From an uncultured Collinsella sp. (lineage in GTDB: Bacteria; Actinomycetota; Coriobacteriia; Coriobacteriales; Coriobacteriaceae), in assembly GCA_905209455.1 (NCBI GenBank), contig CAJLTA010000004.1, forward strand, positions 1-64,000: a stretch of 64,000 bases of DNA, in the 5' to 3' direction. How positions within the stretch are numbered: position 1 is the first letter of the stretch; each line of letters opens with the position of its first letter. The notes under the pieces are model-generated. The model searched no databases. It saw nothing but the letters and a program-made list of their open reading frames with translations, and was not told where the DNA came from. Positions 36,827-47,135 of this stretch are shown one piece after another. The translations under genes and the position numbers were made by a program.

Positions 36827-37789
36827 CTAGTCCACAATGACAAGGAATGTCGTGTAGAGACCCAGATGGAGCCTGTCGCTGTTTTCGATTTCCACCGGGG
36901 GATAGATCTTGCCGGGCTCGCGTTGGTCGCGCGGCGGCTCAATCACAATATCGCCGTCGCCTGCACCCGATTCGAGTACCGTGCCGTTGGTCGATCCAAG
37001 GCCTTGGGCGTACCAGTGCTCACCCTCGAGCCAAATGCGAAGATGCTCGCGCGATGCGTCGGCGCCCACATCGGTGATGCTGGGCGAGGTTTTGGGCAAA
37101 GAACCAATCACGGTGCCGTGCGGATCGCGTGTGAGGGGATGGATTTGCATGTCGGCGCAGTTGTCGGCATGGGTTCTGAGCAGACCGAGGTTGGGGGCGA
37201 CGGTGCGCGGCTGCTCCAGGCTGCTCATAAAGCCACGTCCGACGGTAGTTTCGGTGGTGCCAAAGTGCTCGCCCGTCTTGCTGTCGCAAAAGCGCTCGAC
37301 GGTGGCCACGCCCTGAACGGGATCGGCGAGCGCCCCCGTTGCCACAAAGAGCATAAGGTAAAGCGTGCTTTTCTCGCGCACGGCATTGCCGTCAAAGTTG
37401 TCGATGCGATTGAGGGCATTTGCATATAGGCGGCTGTCCAGCTTGTAGCTGGCGAGAGCCGACATCATTTCGTTGGCGGCCGGACCGCGATAGTGCTCGG
37501 CGATTGCCCGATAGGCGGACTCGCCGCCGCCGAGCTTGCTGCAGATTGCCGAGGAAAGGTTGAGCGTGGTGACGGTAAAGTCGCTGTAGATGGAGGGCGC
37601 GCACTGGTCAGGCTTGCGATGGACGATGTAACGGGTGAGATACGAGCGGTTGGAAGAGCATTTCTCGAGCAGGGTACTGCCGAGATAAGAGTTTCCATTG
37701 ATGAGCATTCGGGCGATCTCGAGATGTTTAAGACCGCCGAACGAGCGAATATCGTTATAGAGGACCGAGCAAGGCGTCTCTGCTGCCAC
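36827..37789 (-). CDS. FHA-domain protein
   Basis: 320 residues. The C-terminal 90 residues form an FHA domain: VIGSLPKTSPSITDVGADASREHLRIW (SREH) and GLGSTNGTVLESG (STNGT), the phosphothreonine-binding signatures. The first 200 residues are helical and unrecognised, starting FGGLKHLEIARMLINGN. It probably binds a phosphorylated partner of the kinase encoded next. The start is GTG 37789, because AAAGGAGG lies 5 nt upstream; an in-frame TTG ten codons earlier has no site. Confidence 0.85.
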   Translation of the reverse strand: MAAETPCSVLYNDIRSFGGLKHLEIARMLINGNSYLGSTLLEKCSSNRSYLTRYIVHRKPDQCAPSIYSDFTVTTLNLSSAICSKLGGGESAYRAIAEHYRGPAANEMMSALASYKLDSRLYANALNRIDNFDGNAVREKSTLYLMLFVATGALADPVQGVATVERFCDSKTGEHFGTTETTVGRGFMSSLEQPRTVAPNLGLLRTHADNCADMQIHPLTRDPHGTVIGSLPKTSPSITDVGADASREHLRIWLEGEHWYAQGLGSTNGTVLESGAGDGDIVIEPPRDQREPGKIYPPVEIENSDRLHLGLYTTFLVIVD

Positions 37790-37967
37790 GGATACCTCCT
37801 TTGATTGCTTCCTAGCCAATATGGCGATAGGAATTAATGGCCCCCGGTGGGCGACGTATTAAATGGCCGCGCAATATATAGCGTAACCAAAGCAACATTA
37901 TAGGTCACGTGTGCGAAGTTGCAGGAAGACTGAGAGATTTGGTTTGGACTGGACGGAAATCCCCCTC

Positions 37968-38110
37968 TGTCTTGATCTATAACAATTAGGACCGATTTTA
38001 CTCGGTAACTGTTACAGATTGAGACGTTTGTGAACCGTGTCGACCGTTTGTCTCGATCTGTAACACGTAGAGGAAGATTTGCCCTGTAGATGTTACAGAT
38101 TGAGACAATC
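37968..38110 (+). repeat. Palindromic 80-bp tandem array V (2 units)
   Basis: The left-arm core lies at 37979 (ATAAC variant) and 38060 (GTAAC), 81 bp apart, with 26-nt spacers. It lies between the divergent FHA and DEAD-box genes. The rest of the 588-bp gap holds the FHA leader and the helicase leader. Confidence 0.9.
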
Positions 38111-38172
38111 AGCCAGGCCCGCCCCGTCCGCCTCGTCATCTGTGGTTTACGTGGGGGCATGCGAAGTACGGG

Positions 38173-38377
38173 TATACTAACCGGCGGCGAATCTGCTCCA
38201 TCGCTTAGAGCTGCTGCGTCTGGACGGCGCGTGATAAGGCTGCCAAAGCGATCGCCAGCGTGCTGAGCAACGTCCTCTCTGTGCGCACCTGTTTTTGTAT
38301 GTATTAGCGCACTACCAAGCACGCTCGCGCGGCCGCATGCCGTGCCCATAATGCGTGCAGATAAGGAACAACAACAT
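38173..38377 (+). promoter_or_regulatory. Likely promoter and long leader of the DEAD-box helicase
   Basis: TATACT at 38173-38178 (in CGGGTATACTAAC) is the best -10 match; no clear -35 is seen. From there the leader would be about 190 nt, long enough for structure-based control as in other cold-inducible helicase genes. No riboswitch class is recognised. Confidence 0.4.
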
Positions 38378-40630
<2,253 letters not shown>

Positions 40631-40662
40631 CATACGCGTCGCACGCTAGAGCGAGGCGAACT

Positions 40663-40697
40663 AAGGGCCCCGAGCAACTACGCTCGGGGCCCTTTTG
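40663..40697 (+). terminator. Terminator after the helicase gene
   Basis: Perfect 13-bp stem AAGGGCCCCGAGC / GCTCGGGGCCCTT followed by TTTGTTT. Confidence 0.9.
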
Positions 40698-40805
40698 TTT
40701 GCCGCATCCGACCGTTGGTCCGGTGTGATTTGCTCAGGAATGCACCTGGAGGATGCTGAAGGCCCGTTTTCAGCCATGCGGCAATGGGTCCCATGGGGTG
40801 CGCCG

Positions 40806-41042
40806 TGCATTTTTTGGAGTATTCTGCAGATCGAGTTGCCTGCATACGATTCGACGTCGCCAGCGGTGGCCTTCGGATATCCCTAGCGAGTGTTTTGAGT
40901 CAGACTTTTCCGTTTTCCGGTGCAAAGGTGTGTCATTCTCGTTATAGCGGAACCCAAAACGATGCAGCGCCCTACAGTTTTGCCCGCTCGCGGCGGTGTT
41001 GGCACGAGCGCGTTGCAGAATACTCCGTTTTTTGCACGGTCC
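40806..41042. repeat. 237-bp element with inverted ends, copy A
   Basis: The left end TGCATTTTTTGGAGTATTC continues to TGC, and the right end reads GCAGAATACTCCGTTTTTTG then CACGGTCC. The ends are inverted relative to each other. A second element at 60064-60302 has the same ends and nearly the same length. The interior has no convincing gene. It lies in a 656-bp gene-free stretch that otherwise holds the helicase terminator and the repeat at 41139. Confidence 0.7.
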
Positions 41043-41138
41043 GGGATGGGGTACCTCAGGAGAACACAGCGGTATCACGTAAATATATGCAATCTGTAAC
41101 GGAAATTATGCAAATCAATGAGGCAGACAGCATAGTTT

Positions 41139-41200
41139 GGTGCAAAGGGGTCAGGTTAATCTGCACCAGGTTGGTGGAAACAAACCTGACCCCTTTGCGC
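41139..41200. repeat. GGGGTCAGGTT nested hairpin, copy 1
   Basis: GGTGCAAAGGGGTCAGGTT pairs with AACCTGACCCCTTTGCGC, and inside TGCACC pairs with GGTGGA imperfectly. It is nearly the same as 42062-42124; the two flank the ferredoxin-flavodoxin gene. Confidence 0.8.
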
Positions 41201-41286
41201 TAAACCGGGGTGTCCCCGCGCGCCGTATACTCTGTCTAAGCATGCGGGCGGCTTGGTGTGTTACCAAGCGTAGGGGAGGATGTTCG

Positions 41287-42048
41287 ATGAGCATGTTCGA
41301 AATTGTGTTTAGTCCGACGGGCGGAACGGAGAAAGTGTCTGGTCTTGTGACCGGGGCGCTGGATGGGAATATCGTTACCGTCGATCTGACCGATAGCGGG
41401 TTGGATTTCCACGGGGTCTCGATGGCGAAGGGCGACGTTGCGGTTATCTCCGTCCCATCATATGCTGGCAGGGTTCCAGCTGTGGCGGTTGAGCGACTGG
41501 GAATGGTGCGTGGCAACGGAGCTCGGGCTGTTTTGGTTTGTGTTTACGGGGGCCGCGCGTTTGAGGATACGCTTATTGAGCTGGAAGACGTTGCGAAGCG
41601 TGCCGGATTTAGGGTGGTTGCAGCGGTTTCTGCCATTGCCGAGCATTCCGTTGCTCGTCAGTTTGCTGCTGGGCGACCGGATGCGCAGGATGTGGCGCAA
41701 CTTTCAGAGTTTGCGCAGCGAATCCGGCAAAAGCTACTGGACGGGGCTGCGTCCGAGCCCTCTATTCCCGGCAATCGTCCTTATAAGCAAGCTGGAGGCC
41801 ACAGTATGGTGCCCCATGCAACGGAGGATTGCGTCTCCTGCGGTGCTTGCGCTGCGTTGTGCCCTGTTCGAGCTATCGACAAGGACGATCCAAGGCAGGT
41901 GGATGGCGAGGCGTGCATCTCCTGCATGCGTTGCGTCTCCGTATGCTCGCAGAATGCTCGCAAACTTGACCCTAACAAACTTGCCGCCGTTACCCAGATG
42001 CTGAGCAAGGCTTGCGTCGAGCGCAGGGAATGTGAGATCTTCATCTAA
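41287..42048 (+). CDS. EFR1-type flavodoxin-ferredoxin fusion protein
   Basis: 253 residues. The N-terminal flavodoxin-like part (about 1-165) begins MFEIVFSPTGGTEKV, the FMN-phosphate loop pattern, and includes PSYAGRVP. The C-terminal part holds two [4Fe-4S] sites: DCVSCGACAALCPVRAI and ACISCMRCVSVCSQNARKL. It should move electrons in anaerobic metabolism; partners are unknown. ATG 41287 with GGGGAGG upstream; the frame upstream runs into a repeat. Copies of the same hairpin lie on both sides. Confidence 0.88.
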   Translation: MSMFEIVFSPTGGTEKVSGLVTGALDGNIVTVDLTDSGLDFHGVSMAKGDVAVISVPSYAGRVPAVAVERLGMVRGNGARAVLVCVYGGRAFEDTLIELEDVAKRAGFRVVAAVSAIAEHSVARQFAAGRPDAQDVAQLSEFAQRIRQKLLDGAASEPSIPGNRPYKQAGGHSMVPHATEDCVSCGACAALCPVRAIDKDDPRQVDGEACISCMRCVSVCSQNARKLDPNKLAAVTQMLSKACVERRECEIFI

Positions 42049-42061
42049 CGCAAGCGAGATT

Positions 42062-42124
42062 GGTGCATTGGGGTCAGGTTAATCTGCACCAAGTTGGTGC
42101 AAACAAACCTGACCCCATTGCACC
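42062..42124. repeat. GGGGTCAGGTT nested hairpin, copy 2
   Basis: GGTGCATTGGGGTCAGGTT pairs with AACCTGACCCCATTGCACC (one mismatch), and TGCACC pairs with GGTGCA inside, giving a two-stem structure. It lies 13 nt after the EFR1 gene. Confidence 0.82.
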
Positions 42125-42180
42125 AGAGCAAGGAGTGTCCCTGGGTGCCGGCAGAAATGGAGTGCCCCTAAGTGTCGCCT

Positions 42181-42223
42181 AAATACCGTTTATCGAAGAA
42201 AAAATACCGTTCATCGGTCATAA
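42181..42223 (+). promoter_or_regulatory. Paired direct repeats AAATACCGTTYATCG upstream of the PTS locus
   Basis: AAATACCGTTTATCG (42181-42195) and AAATACCGTTCATCG (42202-42216) start 21 bp apart, two helical turns, and a CATAAT follows at 42218. This fits a regulator binding one DNA face. The rest of the 343-bp gap also contains GGTTACCGAGTCCCTCGG, a small hairpin that might act in antitermination, and nothing coding. Confidence 0.5.
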
Positions 42224-42391
42224 TGATTGTTCCGGCTTTGGAATTGTCTACAAAAGCTCCCGTAAAAAGAAATGCGGAAGGTTACCGAGTCCCTCGGACG
42301 TGGGCCTAACCAAAGTCTTTGAACGGGTGTGTCTCTATGGATGCATTCGCTTGATTTTGGTTGGGCTATATTTATGAAGGGACATGCCACC

Positions 42392-42904
42392 ATGGGTTTC
42401 TTTTCTCGCCTGATGGGCGGTTCGGATGAGCAGAAGACTGCGGCTTCCGAGTTCGAAATCCTCGCTCCCGTTTCCGGCGAGCTTGTTCATCTAGAAAATA
42501 CCAATGATCCCGCTTTTAGCAGCCGTGCTGTGGGCGATGGCGTTGCCGTGGTTCCCCAAGAGGGAACGGTGTGCGCTCCTGTTTCCGGCACCGTTGCGGC
42601 GCTGTTTCCGACTGAGCACGCGCTGGGCATCATGTCCGACGACAGCTCTGCTCAGGTGATGCTGCATATCGGAATCGACACTGTTAAGCTTGAGGGCAAG
42701 GGCTTCCATGCGCTTGTTGCCCAGGGTGACCATGTCGACGCGGGCCAGCCCCTCGTCGAGGTCGATTTCGACGCGGTCCGCGCCGCCGGCTTCGATCCCA
42801 CGGTCTTCGTTATCGTGTGCGAGCGTTCAGAGAACTCGACTCTTCGTGAGCATGCTTCCGGCCCTGTTGCTGTTAAAGAGCCTGTCGTCTGGCTTTCCGA
42901 GTAA
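42392..42904 (+). CDS. PTS glucose-family EIIA component
   Basis: 170 residues of the EIIA-Glc (Crr-like) fold: LAPVSGELVHLENTNDPAFSSRAVGDGVAVVP, then SAQVMLHIGIDTVKLEGKGF, where the His of HIGIDT is phosphorylated. It supplies phosphate to an EIIB. The downstream EIIBC lacks its own EIIA, and so does the MurNAc EIIBC, so this protein may serve one or both. ATG 42392 with GAAGGGA upstream. Confidence 0.92.
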   Translation: MGFFSRLMGGSDEQKTAASEFEILAPVSGELVHLENTNDPAFSSRAVGDGVAVVPQEGTVCAPVSGTVAALFPTEHALGIMSDDSSAQVMLHIGIDTVKLEGKGFHALVAQGDHVDAGQPLVEVDFDAVRAAGFDPTVFVIVCERSENSTLREHASGPVAVKEPVVWLSE

Positions 42905-42922
42905 ATTCTTGTGGTGGGTACC

Positions 42923-43777
42923 GTGGTTATCAAGCGAGTTTTTAACAACAACGTCGCAATGGTCACTTCGGACGATGGCTCCGAGCTCATCGTCATCGGC
43001 CGAGGCCTCTGCTTTGGCCGTCATGCCGGCGATGCCATCGACGAGGCGTCGATCGAAAAGACCTACGCGTTGCAGGAGGGAACTTCTCAGGATTCGCGTA
43101 CGATTGACCGCTTGGCACATCTTTTGGAGTCCATCCCCACCGTCAACCTCGTGATTGCCGAGGACATTGTTCAGATGCTCCGTCGTGAGCTCAATGTTGA
43201 TATCAACGACAAGATTCTCATTGCTCTCGCAGACCATATCAGCCTTGCTTTGGAGCGTGAGCGCAAGGGCGTCTCCTGTGAGAATCCGTTGCTGCTCGAG
43301 ATCCAGCAGTTCTATCGCAAGGAGTATGCACTTGCGGGCCGTGCGCTGCAGATTATCAAGGAGTATATGGGCATCCAGATGAGCGAAGAAGAGCAGGGCT
43401 TCATTACGCTGCATATCGTCAACGCCACCATGCCGCAACGCTCCGACCGTTTGATTGTTTCGGTCCAGCTTGTTCGCGACGTGCTCGCGATTGTTTCCGA
43501 GCGCTATGCTACGACCCTCGATGACACCTCGTTGCCCTATGAGCGTTTCGTCCGCCACCTGCAGTTTTTCGCACAGCGGGCGCTTGACCCCACGGCCGGG
43601 CAAATCAATGGCGACGCGCTGTTCCGAATCGATGAAACGGCGTATCCGTGCGCATTCTCGTGCGCGGACGCCATAGCCGCCCACTTGTCGTCTACCTATA
43701 ACGTTGTCGTTACCGATGCCGAGAAGAGCTATCTCGCATATCACATTGTTAACCTGCTTGGAGAACCTGGTCTCTAG
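42923..43777 (+). CDS. BglG/LicT family transcriptional antiterminator
   Basis: 284 residues. The RNA-binding CAT domain (about 1-55) begins VIKRVFNNNVAMVTSDDGSELIVIGRGLCFG. Two PRD domains follow, with conserved His in LADHISLALE and TLHIVNA, and again in YLAYHIVNL. The PTS phosphorylates such proteins, which prevent early termination of sugar operons when substrate is present. It lies between the EIIA and EIIBC genes. GTG 42923 is chosen since the family starts there; GTG 42911 is also possible. Confidence 0.9.
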   Translation: MVIKRVFNNNVAMVTSDDGSELIVIGRGLCFGRHAGDAIDEASIEKTYALQEGTSQDSRTIDRLAHLLESIPTVNLVIAEDIVQMLRRELNVDINDKILIALADHISLALERERKGVSCENPLLLEIQQFYRKEYALAGRALQIIKEYMGIQMSEEEQGFITLHIVNATMPQRSDRLIVSVQLVRDVLAIVSERYATTLDDTSLPYERFVRHLQFFAQRALDPTAGQINGDALFRIDETAYPCAFSCADAIAAHLSSTYNVVVTDAEKSYLAYHIVNLLGEPGL

Positions 43778-43876
43778 GCATAACGTGCCCACACATCGAT
43801 TGATATAAGGCAAGGCTCACGGTCTTGTCCAGGGCACATCTGTCTTAATTTGCGGAAAAGGAAGGGGAGTACCGCT

Positions 43877-45493
43877 ATGACCGCAAAAAAGAAGTTCAAT
43901 TTCAAAGCGCCGTTGGAGGTGTTCGCGAAGTCGATCGTCCAGCCGATGATGTATCTCTCGGTTGCCGGCATCCTGCTCATTGTGGGCATCATTCTGACCA
44001 ACAAGACCATTTGCGCTTTGGTCCCCGTACTGGGCTCCGGTCCGTTCCAGCTTGTGGGCGCCGTTGTCTACCAGTCGCTGATGTTTATCATCAACAACCT
44101 CTCGATTCTGTTCTGCGTGGGCATCGCCGGCGCCATGGCAAAGAAGAACAAGGGCCATGCTTCGCTGATCGCCCTGATGTCGTTCTTCCTGTTCCTGCAG
44201 GCTAACAACATCGTGCTCAACGCCACCGGCTCTCTTGCCGATGCGAGCGGCATGCTCGGCCTTACCGGAACCGGCCAGGCCACCGTTATGGGCATCCAGG
44301 TGCTCGATACCGGCGTGTTCGGCGGCATCATTCTCGGTTGCATCACCGGCGCCGTGTTCAACAAGTACTCGAACAAGCAGTTCCCCATTGCCCTTTCGAT
44401 GTTCTCGGGCGTTCGCTTCCCGTTCCTGATCATGATCATCATTTCCTGGATCATGGGCGCTGGCTTCTGCATCGTTTGGCCTCCGGTTCAGGGTGCCATC
44501 TCCTCCGTTGCCGGCATCATTAAGGAGTCGGGCAACATCGGCCTGTTTATCTACGGCATGCTCAACAAGCTGCTCGTTCCCACCGGTCTGCACCACCTCA
44601 TCTACACCCCGTTCCAGTTCTCCGATGTGGGTGGCACCCTTACGCTGGGTGGTCAGGTTATCGCCGGCGCCTATCCCATCCGTGTTGCCGAGATGGCAAT
44701 GACGGGTCAGCCCTTCTCCGATAGCACCTACTTCAACAGCTACACCTTCAACAATCTGTGGCCCTACATCGGCATCGGCCTCGCCTTTATCGTCACCGCC
44801 TACAAGGGGAACAAGGATAAGACCAAGGCCGTTATCATCCCGCTGATCATCACCGCCGTGCTCTCCTGCGTGACCGAGCCCATGGACTTCCTCTTTGTCT
44901 TTGCCGCTCCCGTGCTCTTTGTCGTTCACTCGGTTCTTTCCGGCATCTTCCTGGTCCTGCTCAAGGTCCTCTCCGTGCCCGCTTCGACTGCAGGCGGCAT
45001 CATCAACATCGTGGTCTCCAACCTGGTCCTGGGCGTCGATAAGACCAACTGGCCGGTTATGCTGGTGCTTGGAGTCGTCAACGCCGCGCTGTACTTCTTC
45101 CTCTTCACCTTCCTTATCAAGAAGCTCAACCTCCACACGCCTGGCCGCGAGGAGGAGTCCGAGCTCGCCGAGTCCGTTGCCGAGGGCGAGGCCGCCGCGT
45201 CTGTCGCAGTGAAGCAGGGCGCCGTTGCCGCGGCTCCCGCAGAGGGCGTCGATGCAGGTATTGCCGACCTGGTCGCAGGTCTTGGCGGCAAGGACAACAT
45301 CGAGGAGCTCGAGAACTGCTTTACGCGTCTCCGCGTGAACGTTAAGAACCCGGACCTCATCAATGAGGACCTCATCAACCACGTGCCCAACAGCGGCATC
45401 AACCGCAACGGCAATAATATCCAGATCATCTTTGGCATGAAGGTCGCCGAGATGCGCGACAAGGTCGAAAACGCAATTGAGAAGGAGCAGTAA
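43877..45493 (+). CDS. PTS EIIBC (EIICB) transporter, alpha-glucoside type
   Basis: 538 residues. The EIIC domain comes first (about 1-420, ten or so helices, VPTGLHHLIYTPFQF and CVTEPMDFLFVF), followed by an Ala/Glu-rich linker and a C-terminal EIIB with the phosphocysteine in ELENCFTRLRVNV. This order fits maltose/alpha-glucoside permeases. The GH4 6-phospho-alpha-glucosidase gene follows 3 nt downstream, supporting this substrate. AAGGGGAG precedes the ATG. Confidence 0.92.
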   Translation: MTAKKKFNFKAPLEVFAKSIVQPMMYLSVAGILLIVGIILTNKTICALVPVLGSGPFQLVGAVVYQSLMFIINNLSILFCVGIAGAMAKKNKGHASLIALMSFFLFLQANNIVLNATGSLADASGMLGLTGTGQATVMGIQVLDTGVFGGIILGCITGAVFNKYSNKQFPIALSMFSGVRFPFLIMIIISWIMGAGFCIVWPPVQGAISSVAGIIKESGNIGLFIYGMLNKLLVPTGLHHLIYTPFQFSDVGGTLTLGGQVIAGAYPIRVAEMAMTGQPFSDSTYFNSYTFNNLWPYIGIGLAFIVTAYKGNKDKTKAVIIPLIITAVLSCVTEPMDFLFVFAAPVLFVVHSVLSGIFLVLLKVLSVPASTAGGIINIVVSNLVLGVDKTNWPVMLVLGVVNAALYFFLFTFLIKKLNLHTPGREEESELAESVAEGEAAASVAVKQGAVAAAPAEGVDAGIADLVAGLGGKDNIEELENCFTRLRVNVKNPDLINEDLINHVPNSGINRNGNNIQIIFGMKVAEMRDKVENAIEKEQ

Positions 45494-45496
45494 ACA

Positions 45497-46879
45497 ATGA
45501 TCATTACTCTGTGTGGTGGCGGATCCACCTTTACCCCCGGCATCGTCAAGTCCATCGCCCTGCGCAAGGACGAGCTCGACGTTGACGAGATTCGTCTGTA
45601 CGACATCAACGAGGAGCGCCAGCGCAAGGTCGGCGTGCTCGTGGACTGGATTTTGCACGAGGACCTCGGCCTGGACATCAAGCTCACGGTGACCACCGAC
45701 AAAAAGACGGCTTTTACCGACGCGAGCTTCGTGTTTGCCCAGATGCGCGTGGGCGGCTACGCCATGCGCGAGCAGGACGAGAAGATTCCGCTGCGTCACG
45801 GCTGCGTGGGCCAGGAGACTTGCGGTTGCGGCGGCCTTGCCTACGGCATGCGCACCATCTTCCCCATGGTCGAGCTGATCGATGACGTTGAGAAGTACGC
45901 CAAGAAGGATTACTGGATTCTCAACTACTCCAACCCTGCTGCCATCGTCTCCGAGGGCTGCCGTGTGCTGCGTCCCAACGCTCGCATCATCAACATCTGC
46001 GACATGCCGATCGCGATCATCGACGTGGTTTGCGCCGCGCTCGATATCGACAAGAAGGATGTCGAGTACGATTACTTTGGCCTCAACCACTTTGGTTGGT
46101 TCACCTCGATCCGCCACAAGGGCGAGGAGGTGCTCCCGCAGCTGCGCGAGTACATCAAGGAGCACCAGATCCTGCTGCCCGACTCCTACCTCAAGGGCAT
46201 GGGCTCGCTCATGGCAAAGAAGCCCGAGGAGGCCACCGACGAGCATCCCGAGCAGAATCGCCACACCAAGGGCAGCTGGTACTACGTCTGGAAGGGCGAG
46301 TACGAGATCATGGAGTGCTTCCCGGAGTACCTGCCCAACACGTATCTGAACTACTATCTGCAGCAGAAGGAGTTCGTCGAGCATTCCAACCCCGAGCGCA
46401 CCCGTGCTAACGAGGTTGAGGAGACGCGTGAGAAGAACCTCTTCGACGGCATCGACCACTACGAGAAGACGGGCGAGATCGACGAGAGCACGTTCTATGC
46501 GGGCAGCCACGGCGACTGGATTGCCGACCTGGCTATCGCTCTGAAGAACGACACCAAGCAGCGCTTCCTGGTCATTTGCGAGAACAAGGGCGCTATCCCC
46601 AACATGCCCTACGACGCCATGGTCGAGCTGCCTGCCTACATTGGCAAGAACGGCCCCGAGGTCATCAGCCGCGACAACATTCCTCTGTTCCAGCAGGGCC
46701 TCATGATGCAGCAGCTGAACTCCGAGAAGCTCGTGGTCGAGGCTACGATCGAGGGTTCGTACGAGAAGGCGCTCAAGGCCTTTACGCTGAACAAGACCGT
46801 GCCGTCGATGAAGGTCGCCAAGGAGGTTCTCGACGACATGATCGAGGCCAACAAGGGTTACTGGCCCGAGCTTAAGTAA
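45497..46879 (+). CDS. 6-phospho-alpha-glucosidase, glycoside hydrolase family 4
   Basis: 460 residues. GH4 enzymes use NAD+ and Mn2+: the N-terminal GGGSTFTPGIVKS binds NAD, NYSNPAAIVSEG is conserved, and CDMPIAII provides the CDMP signature of enzymes acting on 6-phospho-alpha-glucosides (the beta-type has CNVP). LNHFGWFTS follows. It cleaves the imported maltose-type 6-phosphates to glucose and glucose-6-phosphate. It is the last gene of the PTS locus. Confidence 0.94.
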   Translation: MIITLCGGGSTFTPGIVKSIALRKDELDVDEIRLYDINEERQRKVGVLVDWILHEDLGLDIKLTVTTDKKTAFTDASFVFAQMRVGGYAMREQDEKIPLRHGCVGQETCGCGGLAYGMRTIFPMVELIDDVEKYAKKDYWILNYSNPAAIVSEGCRVLRPNARIINICDMPIAIIDVVCAALDIDKKDVEYDYFGLNHFGWFTSIRHKGEEVLPQLREYIKEHQILLPDSYLKGMGSLMAKKPEEATDEHPEQNRHTKGSWYYVWKGEYEIMECFPEYLPNTYLNYYLQQKEFVEHSNPERTRANEVEETREKNLFDGIDHYEKTGEIDESTFYAGSHGDWIADLAIALKNDTKQRFLVICENKGAIPNMPYDAMVELPAYIGKNGPEVISRDNIPLFQQGLMMQQLNSEKLVVEATIEGSYEKALKAFTLNKTVPSMKVAKEVLDDMIEANKGYWPELK

Positions 46880-46911
46880 AAGCAACAGGGTCGCTGGCCG
46901 CATACCTGGAG

Positions 46912-46953
46912 CAATGCCCCGTCCACGTGATTGCGTGGGCGGGGCATTGTCAT
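46912..46953 (+). terminator. Terminator of the alpha-glucoside PTS locus
   Basis: CAATGCCCCG and CCACG on the left pair with CGTGG and CGGGGCATTG on the right around a short loop, then TCATTT. The stem is strong and the T-tract weak. Confidence 0.75.
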
Positions 46954-47135
46954 TTGGTAACGCGTTTTATCAAATATGGCATTTATCTGCGGTAATGTTC
47001 TATTTCACCGCCGAGGGTGACATTTCATACCGCCTGCCGAACTGCGTGGAGACCTAACAACTTTTTAGGTCAGTGTTGTGCGTGTAGCAACTTCGCCCGG
47101 CCTCGCCTCCGGGCTGCCGCATGAGAGGGGATCTT

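Noticed and set aside
40695..41203. Small frames in both strands of the 237-bp element, sharing a CKKRSIL-like peptide with the copy at 60 kb
   Set aside because: The shared peptide comes only from the conserved end sequence; interiors are not conserved in any frame, so a gene is not supported.
43817..46903. Very long open frame (about 1,000 codons) on the minus strand opposite the PTS/GH4 genes
   Set aside because: It is a mirror of codon bias in the plus-strand genes; the product is His/Asp/Val/Leu-rich with no motif, whereas the plus strand encodes clear EIIBC and GH4 proteins.
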